DNA of 64,000 bases. Origin: Nageia nagi (Eukaryota; Pinophyta). The translations under genes and the position numbers were made by a program. The DNA lies in the NCBI GenBank assembly GCA_050084985.1, contig JBITNC010000001.1, positions 37,572,001 through 37,636,000 on the forward strand, given 5' to 3'. Under the pieces are notes generated by a model that was given only the letters and a program-made list of their open reading frames with translations, made no database searches and was not told the DNA's origin. Below are positions 9,499-19,776 of this stretch, one piece after another (within the stretch, counting starts at the first letter, position 1; every line of letters begins with the position of its first letter).

Positions 9499-11691
9499 TG
9501 TTGAGTATGTGTGATTGAGAAGTGTGATTGTAATTGTTGTCAACAAGATATTGATCGGGTTCCGGAGGATTAACTAAGTTCCGGAAGTGAAGCGAGACTG
9601 TTTGATCGGGTTCCGGAGGTCTAACTGTGTTCCGAAAGAGAAGTGTGATTGGTTGACCGAGTTCCGGAAGAAATGACGTCAGCGATTTCGAGCTTTCACT
9701 CAAAACCGGAGTCCAGAAGTGATGAGGTCAGCAAGGAGCGATCAAAGAGCCGGAGCCAAGAGAGTAAAACATTCCGGAAGCAAAAGATGACGTCACCAGG
9801 AGAACGATGCTCACATTTGTGAATACAACCGGCATCCGGAAGAAATGAGGTCAGCAAAGAGTGATAAAAGAGTCCGGAGGTAAAAGTCCGGAAATGATGA
9901 CATCATAAGGAAAGAGTTATACTCTGTTTCCGGAGTCCGGAAGTGATGACATCATGGTGCAAGTGTTCAAAGGTCCGGAGATAAAGGTCCGGAGATAAAG
10001 GTCCGGAGACAAAAGTCCGGAGGTCAAGATCCGGAGATAAACGTCCGGAGATAAAAATCCGGAGATACACGTCTGAAGATAAAAGTCCGGAAATGATGAC
10101 ATCATAAGGAAAGAGTTATACTCTGTTTCCGGAGTCCGGAAGTGATGACATCATGGTGCAAGTGTTCAAAGGTCCGGAGATAAAGGTCCGGAGATAAAGG
10201 TCCGGAGACAAAAGTCCGGAGGTCAAGATCCGGAGATAAACGTCCGGAGATAAAAATCCGGAGATACACGTCTGAAGATAAAAGTCCAGAAATGATGACG
10301 TCATGCGAAAAGCGTTATACTCTATTTCCGGAGTCCGGAGGATGATGACATCACGATGTATACAGAAAACATCCGGTAAGCTAGGAAAGAGTCCGGAATA
10401 ATCAGAAATACCATTATGAAGGAGAGAAGAGTCCGGAATCGTAAGAAATACCATAATGAAGAATAAAAGAGTCCGGAATTAGCTGAAATCCATGGAGAAA
10501 GAAGTATACCTGTCTAAACAACTCTGTTTGAGAAATGAAAGTGTTCGTCAGTTACAAACAAGGATTCTGTTGATAACGTATAATGGTAGGAACAGTTTCC
10601 TGGAGTGTTATTGATGCGTAACGGTTAAGTACAGGAATAATGTGAAAAACGGATGTAAGAAAAGGAGCAGAGAGCTGCAGTGTGAACAGTGTGGACATGG
10701 CAAGAAGTAATGAGTGCACAACTCGAGGAGAGAAGTAGCTGTGATTGCACAGCTGGAGGACAATGCAAGTTATGATTGCACAGTTCGAGGAGAAAGGAAG
10801 TTATGAGTGCACAGCTCGAGAAAAGTGGCAGTTGAGATTGCACAGCTCGAGGAGACAGGGAGTAATGAGTACACAGCTCGAGGAGAGTGTAGTAGCTGAG
10901 AGTTTACAGCTAAAGGAATAAGTGAAGCAAGTAGTGGGACATGCAGATATAAGAGTTGGTTTCTAGGTGTAAAAAGTGCGGGATGAAAAGGGTGAATTGA
11001 GGCAAAGTGTGTGTGGAGTATGTGATGAGAAGAGAAGGGAGTGAAGTGTGTGCGAAGTGTGTGCAGAGTGTGTGAAAAGAAGTGCGAAAAGTAAAGCATG
11101 AAAATGCAGGTAATCGCACGAATGTGGTGAGCAGAGAAGTGAGTGAAAGCAAGTGCTGTGTGTAAAGTGAAATATCCGAAGTGTATGAAGTGAGCATTAG
11201 AGCTAGACCATTGAGGGTCTTCTAGAATAGAATCTTTTCTCCATTTGAATGTTCTATCAAGTTGGTGCTTGATAGCTGGAGTTGGTGCTCCAAGCAGTTG
11301 GTGCTGCTAATTCTAAAGTGGTAGTTGGTGCTACCCTTCACAGTTGGTGCTGTGGATTTGAGAGCTGGAGTGGATTTGAGAGCTGGAGTTGGTGCTCCAA
11401 GCAGTAGGTGCTGCTATTCTCAAAGTGGTAGTTGGTGCTACCCTTCACAGTTGGTGCTGTGAATCTGTAAGCTTTCTTTAATGGCTGGATTTGGATTGGT
11501 GTCCAAGCAGTCATTTTCGGGGATGTAGCCAAACTGGTGAACCTCGTTACATCTGGTGTTGTGTGATGTACTGGTGTGCTTGCTCATTTTCTCTAGCTTT
11601 TAATTTGTCATTATTAAAGAAGATTGGATAGTGATAATTTTTATATACACTGATTCACCCCCCCCCTCTCAGTGTCACTCGAAGAACAACA
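9499..11691 (+). repeat. 3' LTR of the copia element
   Basis: 2193 bp, TGTTGAG...AACAACA, carrying the same modules as the 5' LTR. Differences seen by eye: T/C around 2429 versus 10010, T/C around 2548 versus 10130, and one A deletion plus C/T near 3235-3242. This is about 0.14% substitution. Confidence 0.95.
11254..11462 (+). repeat. Hairpin array, 3' LTR copy
   Basis: Same nine hairpins as at 3673-3881, shifted by 7581 bp, with no difference that I can see. Confidence 0.85.
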
Positions 11692-11696
11692 ATTGA
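11692..11696. repeat. Right target-site duplication of the copia element
   Basis: ATTGA, identical to 1912-1916. Confidence 0.95.
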
Positions 11697-12089
11697 ATGT
11701 ATAGTTCATTATTATACTGATAATTATTTCAAATCCATGGTCCTCTCATGAGCAAATATTGCATTGATTGCAGGATATCACTAGTGTGGGTCATTGAAAC
11801 ATCATCCATAGGCTATGAGTTATCTATCATAGTAGTCTGTGTATCATACTCTATATCACTATGGTTGGCATTGACCATAGTAAAAATATCTAAATATTAT
11901 ATTAATTTCATCCTTGCTATTTACATTATTTATTCTTTCATGGATGTGATCTATGCAAGTTTATATTATTTTGTTCCATAGGTATTATCTAGGTGGGTAT
12001 GATTATCATTGATTAGTCATCTTTCACAAGGAAAACATAATTTATTTAGGTTATAAACATAAAATGTATGACCATCAATGGCCAACATG
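11697..12089. other. AT-rich spacer, end of a 193-bp repeat unit
   Basis: No gene. The last ~60 bases (from about 12030) resemble the end of the tandem unit found at 19772-20450, so the gypsy element that follows was inserted into that array. Confidence 0.55.
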
Positions 12090-12094
12090 CCTAG
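12090..12094. repeat. Left target-site duplication of the gypsy/PMD element
   Basis: CCTAG, repeated exactly at 19772-19776. Confidence 0.9.
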
Positions 12095-12926
12095 TGTTTA
12101 CAAATAAAATTGAGTATGCAAATAAGTAAATAAGCAAATATCTACAAACTCAATATTATCTGTATTTAAGCTACGGATAGCAATTTATTCTAGATAACAA
12201 TAAATAAAATAACCAATTCAGAAGTGTAATTGTACCAACCAAGACTGTAATTTGTGTACTTACCTCATGGAATGTACCTGATAATGAAAGATGCAGATGT
12301 TGGTGATGTACTGATGATGAGCTACCTTTCCAACAACGTCATGACCTACGAGGATGCAACAAGAGGACTACGGGTGGTCCGTTTCAATAATATAAGAGCA
12401 TCGGTGGTGTTCTTCCGTTCACAAAGGAGAGCTGATGGCCTTCATTTGATGGTTTTGACCTCTTGATTGAGTCCAGAAATTCAATACAGATGTCTTAGAT
12501 AGCAGTGTGATATTTAGAATAGATCATGCATGTCAAGATAGCTCACAAAAGGAAGCACACAAACCACAGCCTTGTAGGCAGTACCAAGAGATACCTTAAG
12601 GGGTAGCCACTTACAAGACCATACGCAGGATCATGTGTATCCTTGTTATGTGGACTTACTATTAGATCCCTTATTTATATACATAATAGATAATACAACC
12701 CATGGGTCAGCATGCATCTACATAAATAAGGATCATTCACAATATTCAAGATAAACACACCAATAACAAGATAATTCATGCAATATTCAAGATAATCATT
12801 ACAAAATTCATATTCAAGACAAACATTGATATTATTACTTTAATACATTCAAGACATACATTTAGGCTAAGCATATTTCATTAATTTATTGATTTTAAAA
12901 CATAAATTCATTTTTATGTGTTAACA
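12095..12926 (-). repeat. 3' LTR of the gypsy/PMD element
   Basis: 832 bp. On the plus strand it runs from TGTTTACAAATAA to GTGTTAACA. Homologous along its whole length to 18919-19771 with many substitutions and small indels, so it is much older than the copia insertion. Confidence 0.92.
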
Positions 12927-12940
12927 GATGCCCCACTTTG
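12927..12940 (-). other. Polypurine tract (minus strand)
   Basis: On the minus strand an AAAGTGGGGCATC purine-rich run abuts the LTR, the expected position for plus-strand priming. Confidence 0.65.
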
Positions 12941-13296
12941 GATGTGAAATCGAAAGAAACATGAGGTGACTTGAGATTTTGCATTCAAAGTAAAAACACA
13001 ATATCATAGCAAACAATTTTGATAAGCAATGATAAACACTTAAACAACATCATGATAAAGCTTATTAGTACTAGATATAGGTTGAGAAAACTCCCTTTTC
13101 ATATTACCTTGGGCATGCTTGCCCCTTGCATTTTGCTGTAGAAGGTGATAGCCTGATATATCTGATAATTTGATAATCTGATAATCTTGCCGCAATGCTG
13201 ATGAACCATGGCAACAAACTTGACAACACACACATGACAATGACCAAACAGATGACTTGACCACACATGTTGATCGGATGACAACTTGACAATACC

Positions 13297-13468
13297 ACAT
13301 CACAAGATAAGACATGACGACACATGACACCATACATGACCACACCACAAGACAAGACATGATGACACATGACAACACACATGGCCAACTCACAAGATAA
13401 GACATGACGACACATGACAACACACATGACCAACTCATAAAACAAGACATGATAACCATAACCACACA
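13297..13468. repeat. ~48-bp tandem array (CAAGATAAGACATGACGACA type)
   Basis: About 3.5 imperfect copies of a unit made of ACAAGATAAGACATGACGAC, ACATGACAACACACATG and ACCAACTCA-like parts. The stop-free frames across it are a side effect of the repeat and not evidence for a protein. Confidence 0.7.
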
Positions 13469-13473
13469 CAGGG

Positions 13474-14145
13474 GAGAGCTAAGTTCCACACAACTGAGCC
13501 TTCACACCAAGAGGTGTACTGCAGTTGCATAAGAATCGAACTCCGTAAAGCAATGATAAGCTGATGGGGGAGAGCTAAGTTCCACACAATTGAGCCTTCA
13601 CACCAAGAGGTGTACTGCAGTTGCATAAGAACCAAACTCCGTAAAACAATGATAAGCTAATATGTGAGAGCTAAGTTCCACACAACTGAGCCTTCGCACC
13701 AATAGGTGTACTACAGTTGCATAAGAACTGAACTCCACAAAATAATGATAAGCTGATATGTGAGAGCTAAGTTCCACACAACTGAGCCTTTGCACCAAGA
13801 GGTGTACTGTAGTTGCATAAGAATCAAACTCTGCAAAATAATGATAAGCTAATATGTGAGAGCTAAGTTCCACACAACTGAGCCTTCGTACCAAGAGGTG
13901 TACTATAGTTGCATAAGAACCAAACTCTGTAAAATAATGATAAGCTGATATGTGAGAGATAAGTTCCACATAATTGAGCCTTTGCACCAAGAGGTGTACT
14001 GCAGTTGCATAAGAACCGAACTTCACAAAACAATGATAAGCTGATATGTGAGAGCTAAGTTCCACACAACTGAGCCTTCACACCAAGAGGTGTAATGTAG
14101 TTGCATAAGAACTGAACTCTGCAAAATAAGTGATAAGCTAATAAT
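13474..14145. repeat. 96-bp tandem array, seven copies
   Basis: GAGAGCTAAGTTCCACACAA-type units start at 13474, 13570, 13666, 13762, 13858, 13954 and 14050, every one exactly 96 bp apart with point differences only. Because 96 is a multiple of three, one minus-strand frame stays open for 155 codons (13598-14065) as a 32-residue repeat. Tandem repeats near the 3' end of plant gypsy elements are known and can seed satellites. Confidence 0.92.
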
Positions 14146-14147
14146 GA

Positions 14148-14475
14148 GAGCTAGAACTCCACTCATAGGCATGATAAGCTGATAATGGGAGCTGGGACTC
14201 CACTCATAAGCATGATAAGCTAATAATGGGAGTTGGAACTCCACTCATAGGCATGAGAAGCTGATAACAGGAGCTGGGAATCCACTCATAAGCATGATAA
14301 GCTGATAATGGGAGCTAGAACTCCACTCATAGGCATGATAAGCTGATAACAAGAGTTGGGACTCCACTCATAAGCATGATAAGATGATAACAGGAGCTAA
14401 AACTCCACTCATAAGCATGATAAGCTGATAACGAGAGCTGGAACTCCACCCATAGGCATGATAATCTGATAAACT
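14148..14475. repeat. 41-bp tandem array, eight copies
   Basis: Units of the form GAGCTGGGACTCCACTCATA + AGCATGATAAGCTGATAATGG start at 14148, 14189, 14230, 14271, 14312, 14353, 14394 and 14435, at exactly 41-bp steps. It follows the 96-bp array directly and shares the ATGATAAGCTGATA core, so the two arrays are related. Confidence 0.9.
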
Positions 14476-14799
14476 AATAATTTAAGTCTATAAAAATGAA
14501 ACTCAAAGCAATATTCTCCCAGATATAACATTGATCAAACACCTATGATGCACCCATGATACTTAGATAGGCTAATTTTCTAGATAAAGAAATGTAGACA
14601 GTCCTTTCTTGTAGACTTAGAACACCGGTAGTCTACACCTAAGATTGCAGGTGGTCCTTTTCTTGAGGATTCATCAAAAATTATGAAGATCAGGTCCCTA
14701 CGAATCACTCTTGGATTCCAAATTGATACCTAGTTGCTTATCCATGTACACCAAATGCTCAAATCAAAATTTATCTCGAAGTGTGTGCCCTAACCTTTC
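14476..14799. other. Spacer upstream of the PMD gene
   Basis: No gene. Presumed upstream region of the plus-strand promoter at 14800. Confidence 0.4.
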
Positions 14800-14807
14800 T
14801 ATAAAAG
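14800..14807 (+). promoter_or_regulatory. TATA box of the antisense PMD gene
   Basis: TATAAAAGGGGCCCC-like sequence, a near-ideal plant TATA box with a GC-rich downstream flank, on the strand opposite to gag and upstream of the PMD frame. A start site would be expected near 14830. Promoter function is inferred from sequence only. Confidence 0.6.
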
Positions 14808-14939
14808 GGGCCCCACCCTTCCTCATTTGATCACCCTATCATTTTCATAGCTAAGAGTATCCTAAAGCTTGAGAGACTGATTCAGAGAGGTTTAGCTGGT
14901 GATTTTGTCGCTATCACTAGGTGATTCTTCCTATATTAT

Positions 14940-15457
14940 TATGCTGCACACTATGGCCCTACCGATCACATGCTGAGATGGACATAGAGTTGCCTTGGTG
15001 GCTGATTCTCCTACTAGTCATCAGGTACATTGCATCTCCTACCTTTTTTATGCTTTTGCTTATCTTCAGATTTTAGCTACCTATATACTGGTTTTCCTAA
15101 TTGCCCCTAGGGTTTTCCTATTGAATACCCTAGCCCTTTATTTTTACCTTTTCCTTTTATTTTTTGAATTTTTGGTATCATGGCTATACTATGTTCATAC
15201 ATACGAACCTACACCCCAAATTTTGTCAACCCTTATTCATGAAAATAGGACTGATGTGATCCTTTCTACCCTAGTTTGGATCGTGGGCAGTCCTTCTCAC
15301 CTGATCTAGACCGTGGGTGGTCCTCTTTACCAGTACTATTTTTTCCATCTATGTTTCATATCTTGATACTAACTTACCTTTTGTCACTCTTTTCTTGTAT
15401 AACCATGCATACCTTATGCAACCATCCGGCAAGAGTGCTACCTTCACCACTACCTAG
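14940..15457 (+). other. Probable 5' leader/first exon and T-rich intron of the PMD gene
   Basis: A CAG|GTACAT donor-like site at 15024/15025 is followed by about 400 bp of T-rich, intron-like sequence. Possible acceptors lie near 15455-15460 (ACCTAG|CAG). No coding first exon could be settled, because the upstream ATGs at 14941 and 14953 meet a stop soon. The exon-intron structure here is uncertain. Confidence 0.35.
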
Positions 15458-17211
15458 CAGTGGCCACAAACTGATGAAGCCCAGAGTATACTAGAGGACA
15501 TTTCCTTTAGCTACCTTATGTTCGTTGACTATGTGTTTCATGACTGCAACATGCTGATAGCTTTGATGGAGAGGTGGGATCCAAACTCCAACACCTTTCA
15601 CCTTCCGACTGGTGAGATTACAGTGACACTAGAGGATATCTACAGGATCACTAGACTTCCTATCAGGGGGAGGCTAGTGAACATGGTTCCTATTCCAAGC
15701 CTGGAACAGGTAGAGGTATGGGCTACATGGCTGATGGGGTTAGATGAAGTAAATCATAGGAAGAGGGGTGTGTCCCTAGTGAGACATGTGTCAGAGTATC
15801 CTCCAGCATGGGGTGACCTACGGATGAGACTCCTCATCGCCTACCTTTTGGATGCTATTGTCTACCAAGACAAGAGTAGCGAGACCTTTCTTGTGGGCAT
15901 GGTTCCTATTACACAAGACATGGTGACACACAGGTAGTGGTATGCATGGTGCCCCATGATACTGGTGCATCTCTATCATGACCTCTACAGCTTTGCAGAG
16001 GTGGAGAGAGGGGGGAGATAGGTGGCTCATTCTATGATACTATAGGTGTGGGCATATGATCACATCATCATTTCTAGATCGACAACATTGCCCCTAGATT
16101 AGCCAGATGATGTACCCACCTGGCAATGATGGGTGATGATAGAGGGACTAGATTTTCCTAGCACAAACCTAGAGGAATGGTGGGTACGATTTGACCTACT
16201 ACAGGAGGCATAGATATACTGGTATCCCTATCAAGGAGGTGTACTAGAGTGGGAGGAGGACATACAGGAGATGGCATGGGTAAGACACCCTACATACCTA
16301 TAGGTGCATAGGGTGCTAGTGGAGCCGTACAGGCCAGAGCAGGTACTCTATCAGTTTGGCCTCCAGTAGGGTATATCAGATGATTATAGGATAGTGGCTC
16401 GCTACTACCATAGCAAGCATCTCCCAGAGGACTATGAGCCAGTACCTGACTAGGATTCAGATTGGGAGTCCCCTAGCGAGGACTCTAACCATGGGGTTGA
16501 TGATGACATAGATGGACTTGATCACACAGAGGACTATCTAGACTAGTGGAGGACACATCATCCTCACCACATAGGTATTCATGATGCTGACATGGGTGAT
16601 GATGCATGGGAGGATGAAGACACAGGAGACATATAGACCGGATGGGATGCTCCCTTCATGGCGGGAGGGTGGGGAGGAGAGAGTAGTCTGACATATGCTC
16701 ACAACATGTCTCTAGATGTAGGTCATGACAACAATGAGGAGACCGATCCAGACCAGGATGAGTATGAACCTGAGTATGAGATGGATATAGATTGGGAGGA
16801 GGAAGACTACGATGAGGATGATGATGGTAACCTATTTTCACTTTTGCTTTACTTTGATTTTCTACTTTTTATGATATGCCAAGGATTAACATGATATGTT
16901 TATGCTATGTCATAGATCTTGAGGTTGAGATGGCTAAGCTACGTGGTCAAATTGATCAGAAGGATGAGGAGATTAGAGAGCTACAGGGTCATATATGATT
17001 TGGAGGAGGAGATTATATTGATATCTATAAGGACCTACAGATAGCCAACAAGGAAATAAAGGCCCTCTATAAGCAGCTTCACCAAGTTGAGAGACAGATC
17101 GGTGAGGAGAAGGCATGCGCAGAGAAGTACAAGGCACGATGTAGGGATGGTACATCTAGCAGGGCTACTAGCTCTAGTGTAGGGGGAGGGGGGTATAGTA
17201 GGAGATTCTAG
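15458..17211 (+). pseudogene. Plant mobile domain (PMD, aminotransferase-like) gene, decayed
   Basis: From 15458 to 16826 one frame stays colinear without any indel. It begins with the PMD signature: ALMERWDP, then TFHLPTGEITVTLED, then TRLPIRGRLV. Further PMD-like parts follow (an LVHLYHDL segment, a VWAYDH segment, a YYHSKHLPEDYEPVPD segment), then an acidic Asp/Glu-rich tail. The frame continues across a GT-AG intron (16827-16915) into a coiled-coil C-terminus ending at TAG 17209-17211. Ten TAG and two TGA interrupt it, with no TAA. Most TAGs stand where Gln fits. PMD proteins such as MAIN/MAIL1 of Arabidopsis act in silencing, and PMD genes are also known as passengers of plant transposons. 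It lies antisense to the element's gag. It is broken as it stands. Confidence 0.82.
16827..16915 (+). other. Intron of the PMD gene
   Basis: 89 bp from GTAACCTATTTT to TATGTCATAG, AT-rich with a GGATTAAC branch-like site. Removing it joins G of 16826 to AT of 16916 as an Asp codon and keeps the frame open into an amphipathic Leu/Glu/Lys-rich segment. Donor, acceptor and frame all agree. Confidence 0.72.
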
Positions 17212-17608
17212 ATCATTCTATGTAATCTCATCTAGTTGTATTGTAAACAAAAACATTTTGATCATGATATATATAAAACACAAATTTTGGTACCTGATTT
17301 GCTCTTGTACATGTACTTGTGATGAATGAATTTGATATTCCGTGATCCTTGAAAATGAATGCCAATGACACAACCTAAAATTTTGACTTCTCATGCTGTG
17401 GAAATAGTTGATACCTTTTACTTTCTCCTATTTTTCTGCTAAAAGAGGATTGCTGGTGGTCCTATTATAAAAAAATACAACGTTAGCACTCCTATTATGA
17501 TGTCATGAAGCCCCCCAATCTTGACCATGATGTCCATTAGTGACTTGAATCGACTGCTAGCTTCTTTCTCTCTCTCTCTTTCTCTTTTTTTTTTATATAT
17601 ATATTGAT
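17212..17608. other. Intergenic spacer between PMD gene and gag, with CT microsatellite
   Basis: The 3' ends of the two opposed genes face each other here. A pyrimidine run of CT and T (about 17563-17594) followed by TATATATAT is present. No clear AATAAA signal. Confidence 0.5.
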
Positions 17609-18827
17609 CTACCAAATGATACCTTCGGAGGGCCTGGAGCTCCCACTGATGCTAGCCTCGCAAGCATCTTCAAGAAAAATCATATTGACATGTTGTTCTT
17701 CCCCTGTATCTTTGACCTTTACTGGACACACATAGAATCCATCTTCGATGAGCTTCTGTATTCTATCCCTAAGGTTTCCACACCCATCAGTAGCATGGCC
17801 CTTAGTCTGATGATATTCACAATACCTATCTTCCTTATACCAAGTGGGTTTTTCCGCTGTAGGATCTTCTTCACGCTTAGGTAAGGGTTGCAATAACCCT
17901 TTTGCCACAAGGTCTTTTAGGATATGTCTTGGAGGTATGGGAAATCTCACAAATTTCTTCTCCTTCATCTCACTTGTCTTCTCAGCCACATGGATAGTTT
18001 TCTCTTTCTTTGGCGATTGCGGTCTCTTATCCTTTGCTTTTGTCTTATCACTACTGCCATACTTCACAAGCCCTAGCTTCACAAGGACTTTTTCTTTCTC
18101 TAAGAGTTTATACGTCATATCCAAAAATGTAAGATGTGTATAATCGATAACATATGATTGTAAGGGAAATATAACAACTTCTTTAAAAATGTTATTTACC
18201 TCTTTTTCTATTAATCTAGTCTTCACATGCTACCATGTCTTCTTAAACCTTACAACAAATTTGTCTAGCTGCTCATCACTATCTTGCTTGATAGCACATA
18301 AATCTGATAACATAATCTCCTTCTTGATGTTATGCTTATATTACTCTAGGAACAAATTACTGAATTCCTCAAATGATATGATAGACCCTTCAGGTAAGGC
18401 ATAAAACCATTCTCAAGCTTCTCCCTCCAGGCTCTGGGGAAAGAATTTAGCTTGTAATCTTTAGTTTGTACCAATTTTGAGTTCGCACTCATCCTTGAAT
18501 CCTTGTATATGTCTTCTCAGATCTCCTTCACCATTGAATTTACTGAATTTTGGCTCTTTGTAGTCGGATGGTGGCATATGCCTACGAATCTCATTCACAT
18601 AAAGGACTACCAAATTCGAAAGAATCATTAGGTGGAGCTGATCTTCTTGCCAATCTATCTATCTACCTTTGCATACCTTCCATAGTAGCCTAAAAATTTC
18701 TATTGTCACCCTCAGCACTATTTTGCATTCCTCTGGATCCTTCTAGATCATTATGTCTAATTTCTACCAATAATTCATCCAAATCTCTTTTTGAAAGACT
18801 ACGCAAGAATAACTTAAACTGTTCCAT
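17609..18827 (-). pseudogene. gag: Ty3/gypsy Gag, decayed (minus strand)
   Basis: Starts at an ATG at 18827, shortly after the primer site. It contains a gag capsid-like region (KEPKFSKFNGEGDLRRHIQ, FFPQSLEGEA, EWFYALPEGSI, LDKFVVRFKKTW) and a C-terminal knuckle-like Tyr-Cys-Glu-Tyr-His-Gln...Gly-His-Ala-Thr-Asp-Gly-Cys. About seven stops and at least one frameshift (near 18600) break it. The last 205 codons (17609-18226) are open. Several stops stand at Gln or Trp sites. It ends without a pol frame behind it. Confidence 0.85.
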
Positions 18828-18900
18828 AACTAAAACACTCACAAAATAGATATTAGTTCTAACTAAGACCCTTAGGGTTTTAGTACAATGATGTGCACTT

Positions 18901-18916
18901 CACGTCGGGTTCACCA
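18901..18916 (-). other. Primer-binding site (minus strand)
   Basis: On the minus strand TGGTGAACCCGACGTG starts two bases after the 5' LTR end. It has the expected TGG start, but I cannot name the matching tRNA with certainty. Confidence 0.7.
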
Positions 18917-18918
18917 AA

Positions 18919-19771
18919 TGTTTACAAATAAAATTGATTATGCAAATAAGTAAATAAGAAAATATCTACAAACTCAATATTATCTGTATTTAAGCTATGG
19001 ATAGCAATTTATTCTAGATAACAATAAACAAAATAACCAATTTAGAAGTGTAATTGTACCAACCAAGATTGTAATTTGTGTACTTACCTCATGGAACATA
19101 CCTGACAACAAAAGATGCAGATGTTGGTGATGTACTGATGATGAGCTACCTTTCCAACAATGTCATGACCTACGAGGATGCAACAAGAGGACCACGGGTG
19201 GTCCATTTCAATAATATAAGAGCATCGGTGGTGTTCTTCTGTTCATAAAGGACCATCGGTGGCCTTCGTTTGATGGTTTTGACCTCTAGATTGAGTCCAG
19301 AACCTCAATACAGATTTCTCAGATAGTAGTGTGATATTCAAAATAGATCATGCATGTCAAGATAGCTCACGAAAGGAAGCACACAAACCACAGCCTTGTA
19401 GGTGGTACCAAGAGATACCTTAAGGGGTAGCCACTTACAAGAACATACACAGGATCATGTGTATCCTTGTTATGTGGACTTACTATTAGATCCCTTATTT
19501 ATATACATAATAGATAATACAACCCATGGATCAGCATGCATCTACATAAATAAGGATAATTCACAATATTCAAGATAAACACACCAATAACAAGATAATT
19601 CATGCAATATTCAAGATAATCCATGCAATATTTAAGATAATCATTACAAAATTCATATTCAAGACAAACATTGATATTATCACTTTAATACATTCAAGAC
19701 ATACATTTAGGCCAAGCATATTTCATTAATTTATTGATTTTAAAACATAAATTCATTTTTATGTGTTAACA
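18919..19771 (-). repeat. 5' LTR of the gypsy/PMD element
   Basis: 853 bp, pairing with 12095-12926. It has a short extra duplication (about 20 bp, CATGCAATATTCAAGATAAT type) near 19600 that explains most of the length difference. Confidence 0.92.
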
Positions 19772-19776
19772 CCTAG
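19772..19776. repeat. Right target-site duplication of the gypsy/PMD element
   Basis: CCTAG, identical to 12090-12094. Confidence 0.9.

Larger units (their letters stand above)
1917..11691 (+). mobile_element. Full-length Ty1/copia LTR retrotransposon, apparently intact
   Basis: Complete 9775-bp element: 5' LTR 1917-4110, tRNA-iMet-type primer site 4113-4125, a single uninterrupted gag-pol frame 4175-9250, polypurine tract next to 9499, and 3' LTR 9499-11691. A 5-bp duplication ATTGA flanks it. The domain order protease-integrase-RT-RNase H makes it copia rather than gypsy. By eye I see about three substitutions and one 1-base indel between the LTRs, so the insertion is recent. The long LTRs, the Gag with three knuckles and the G-rich tracts after pol resemble the SIRE/Tork group of plant copia elements. 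That assignment is an inference. Confidence 0.95.
12095..19771 (-). mobile_element. Non-autonomous Ty3/gypsy-type LTR element carrying an antisense PMD gene
   Basis: A 7677-bp element read on the minus strand: 5' LTR 18919-19771, primer site 18901-18916, decayed gag 17609-18827, then no recognisable protease, RT, RNase H or integrase. In their place lie a plus-strand PMD gene (about 14800-17211) and three tandem arrays (13297-14475), then a purine tract and the 3' LTR 12095-12926. A perfect 5-bp duplication CCTAG flanks it. A gag-only internal region recalls the TR-GAG class of non-autonomous elements. Replication would need pol from another element. Confidence 0.88.

Noticed and set aside
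13040-13489. Cys/Val/Met-rich 149- and 121-codon minus-strand ORFs
   Set aside because: They arise from the 48-bp tandem array, which is stop-poor in several frames, and have no start context or family features.
13474-14475. CRISPR-like regular repeats
   Set aside because: The repeats are directly adjacent tandem units without unique spacers, in plant DNA inside a retroelement.
15024-15457. A defined first intron of the PMD gene
   Set aside because: A good donor-like CAG|GTACAT exists, but several acceptors are possible and no coding first exon could be confirmed.
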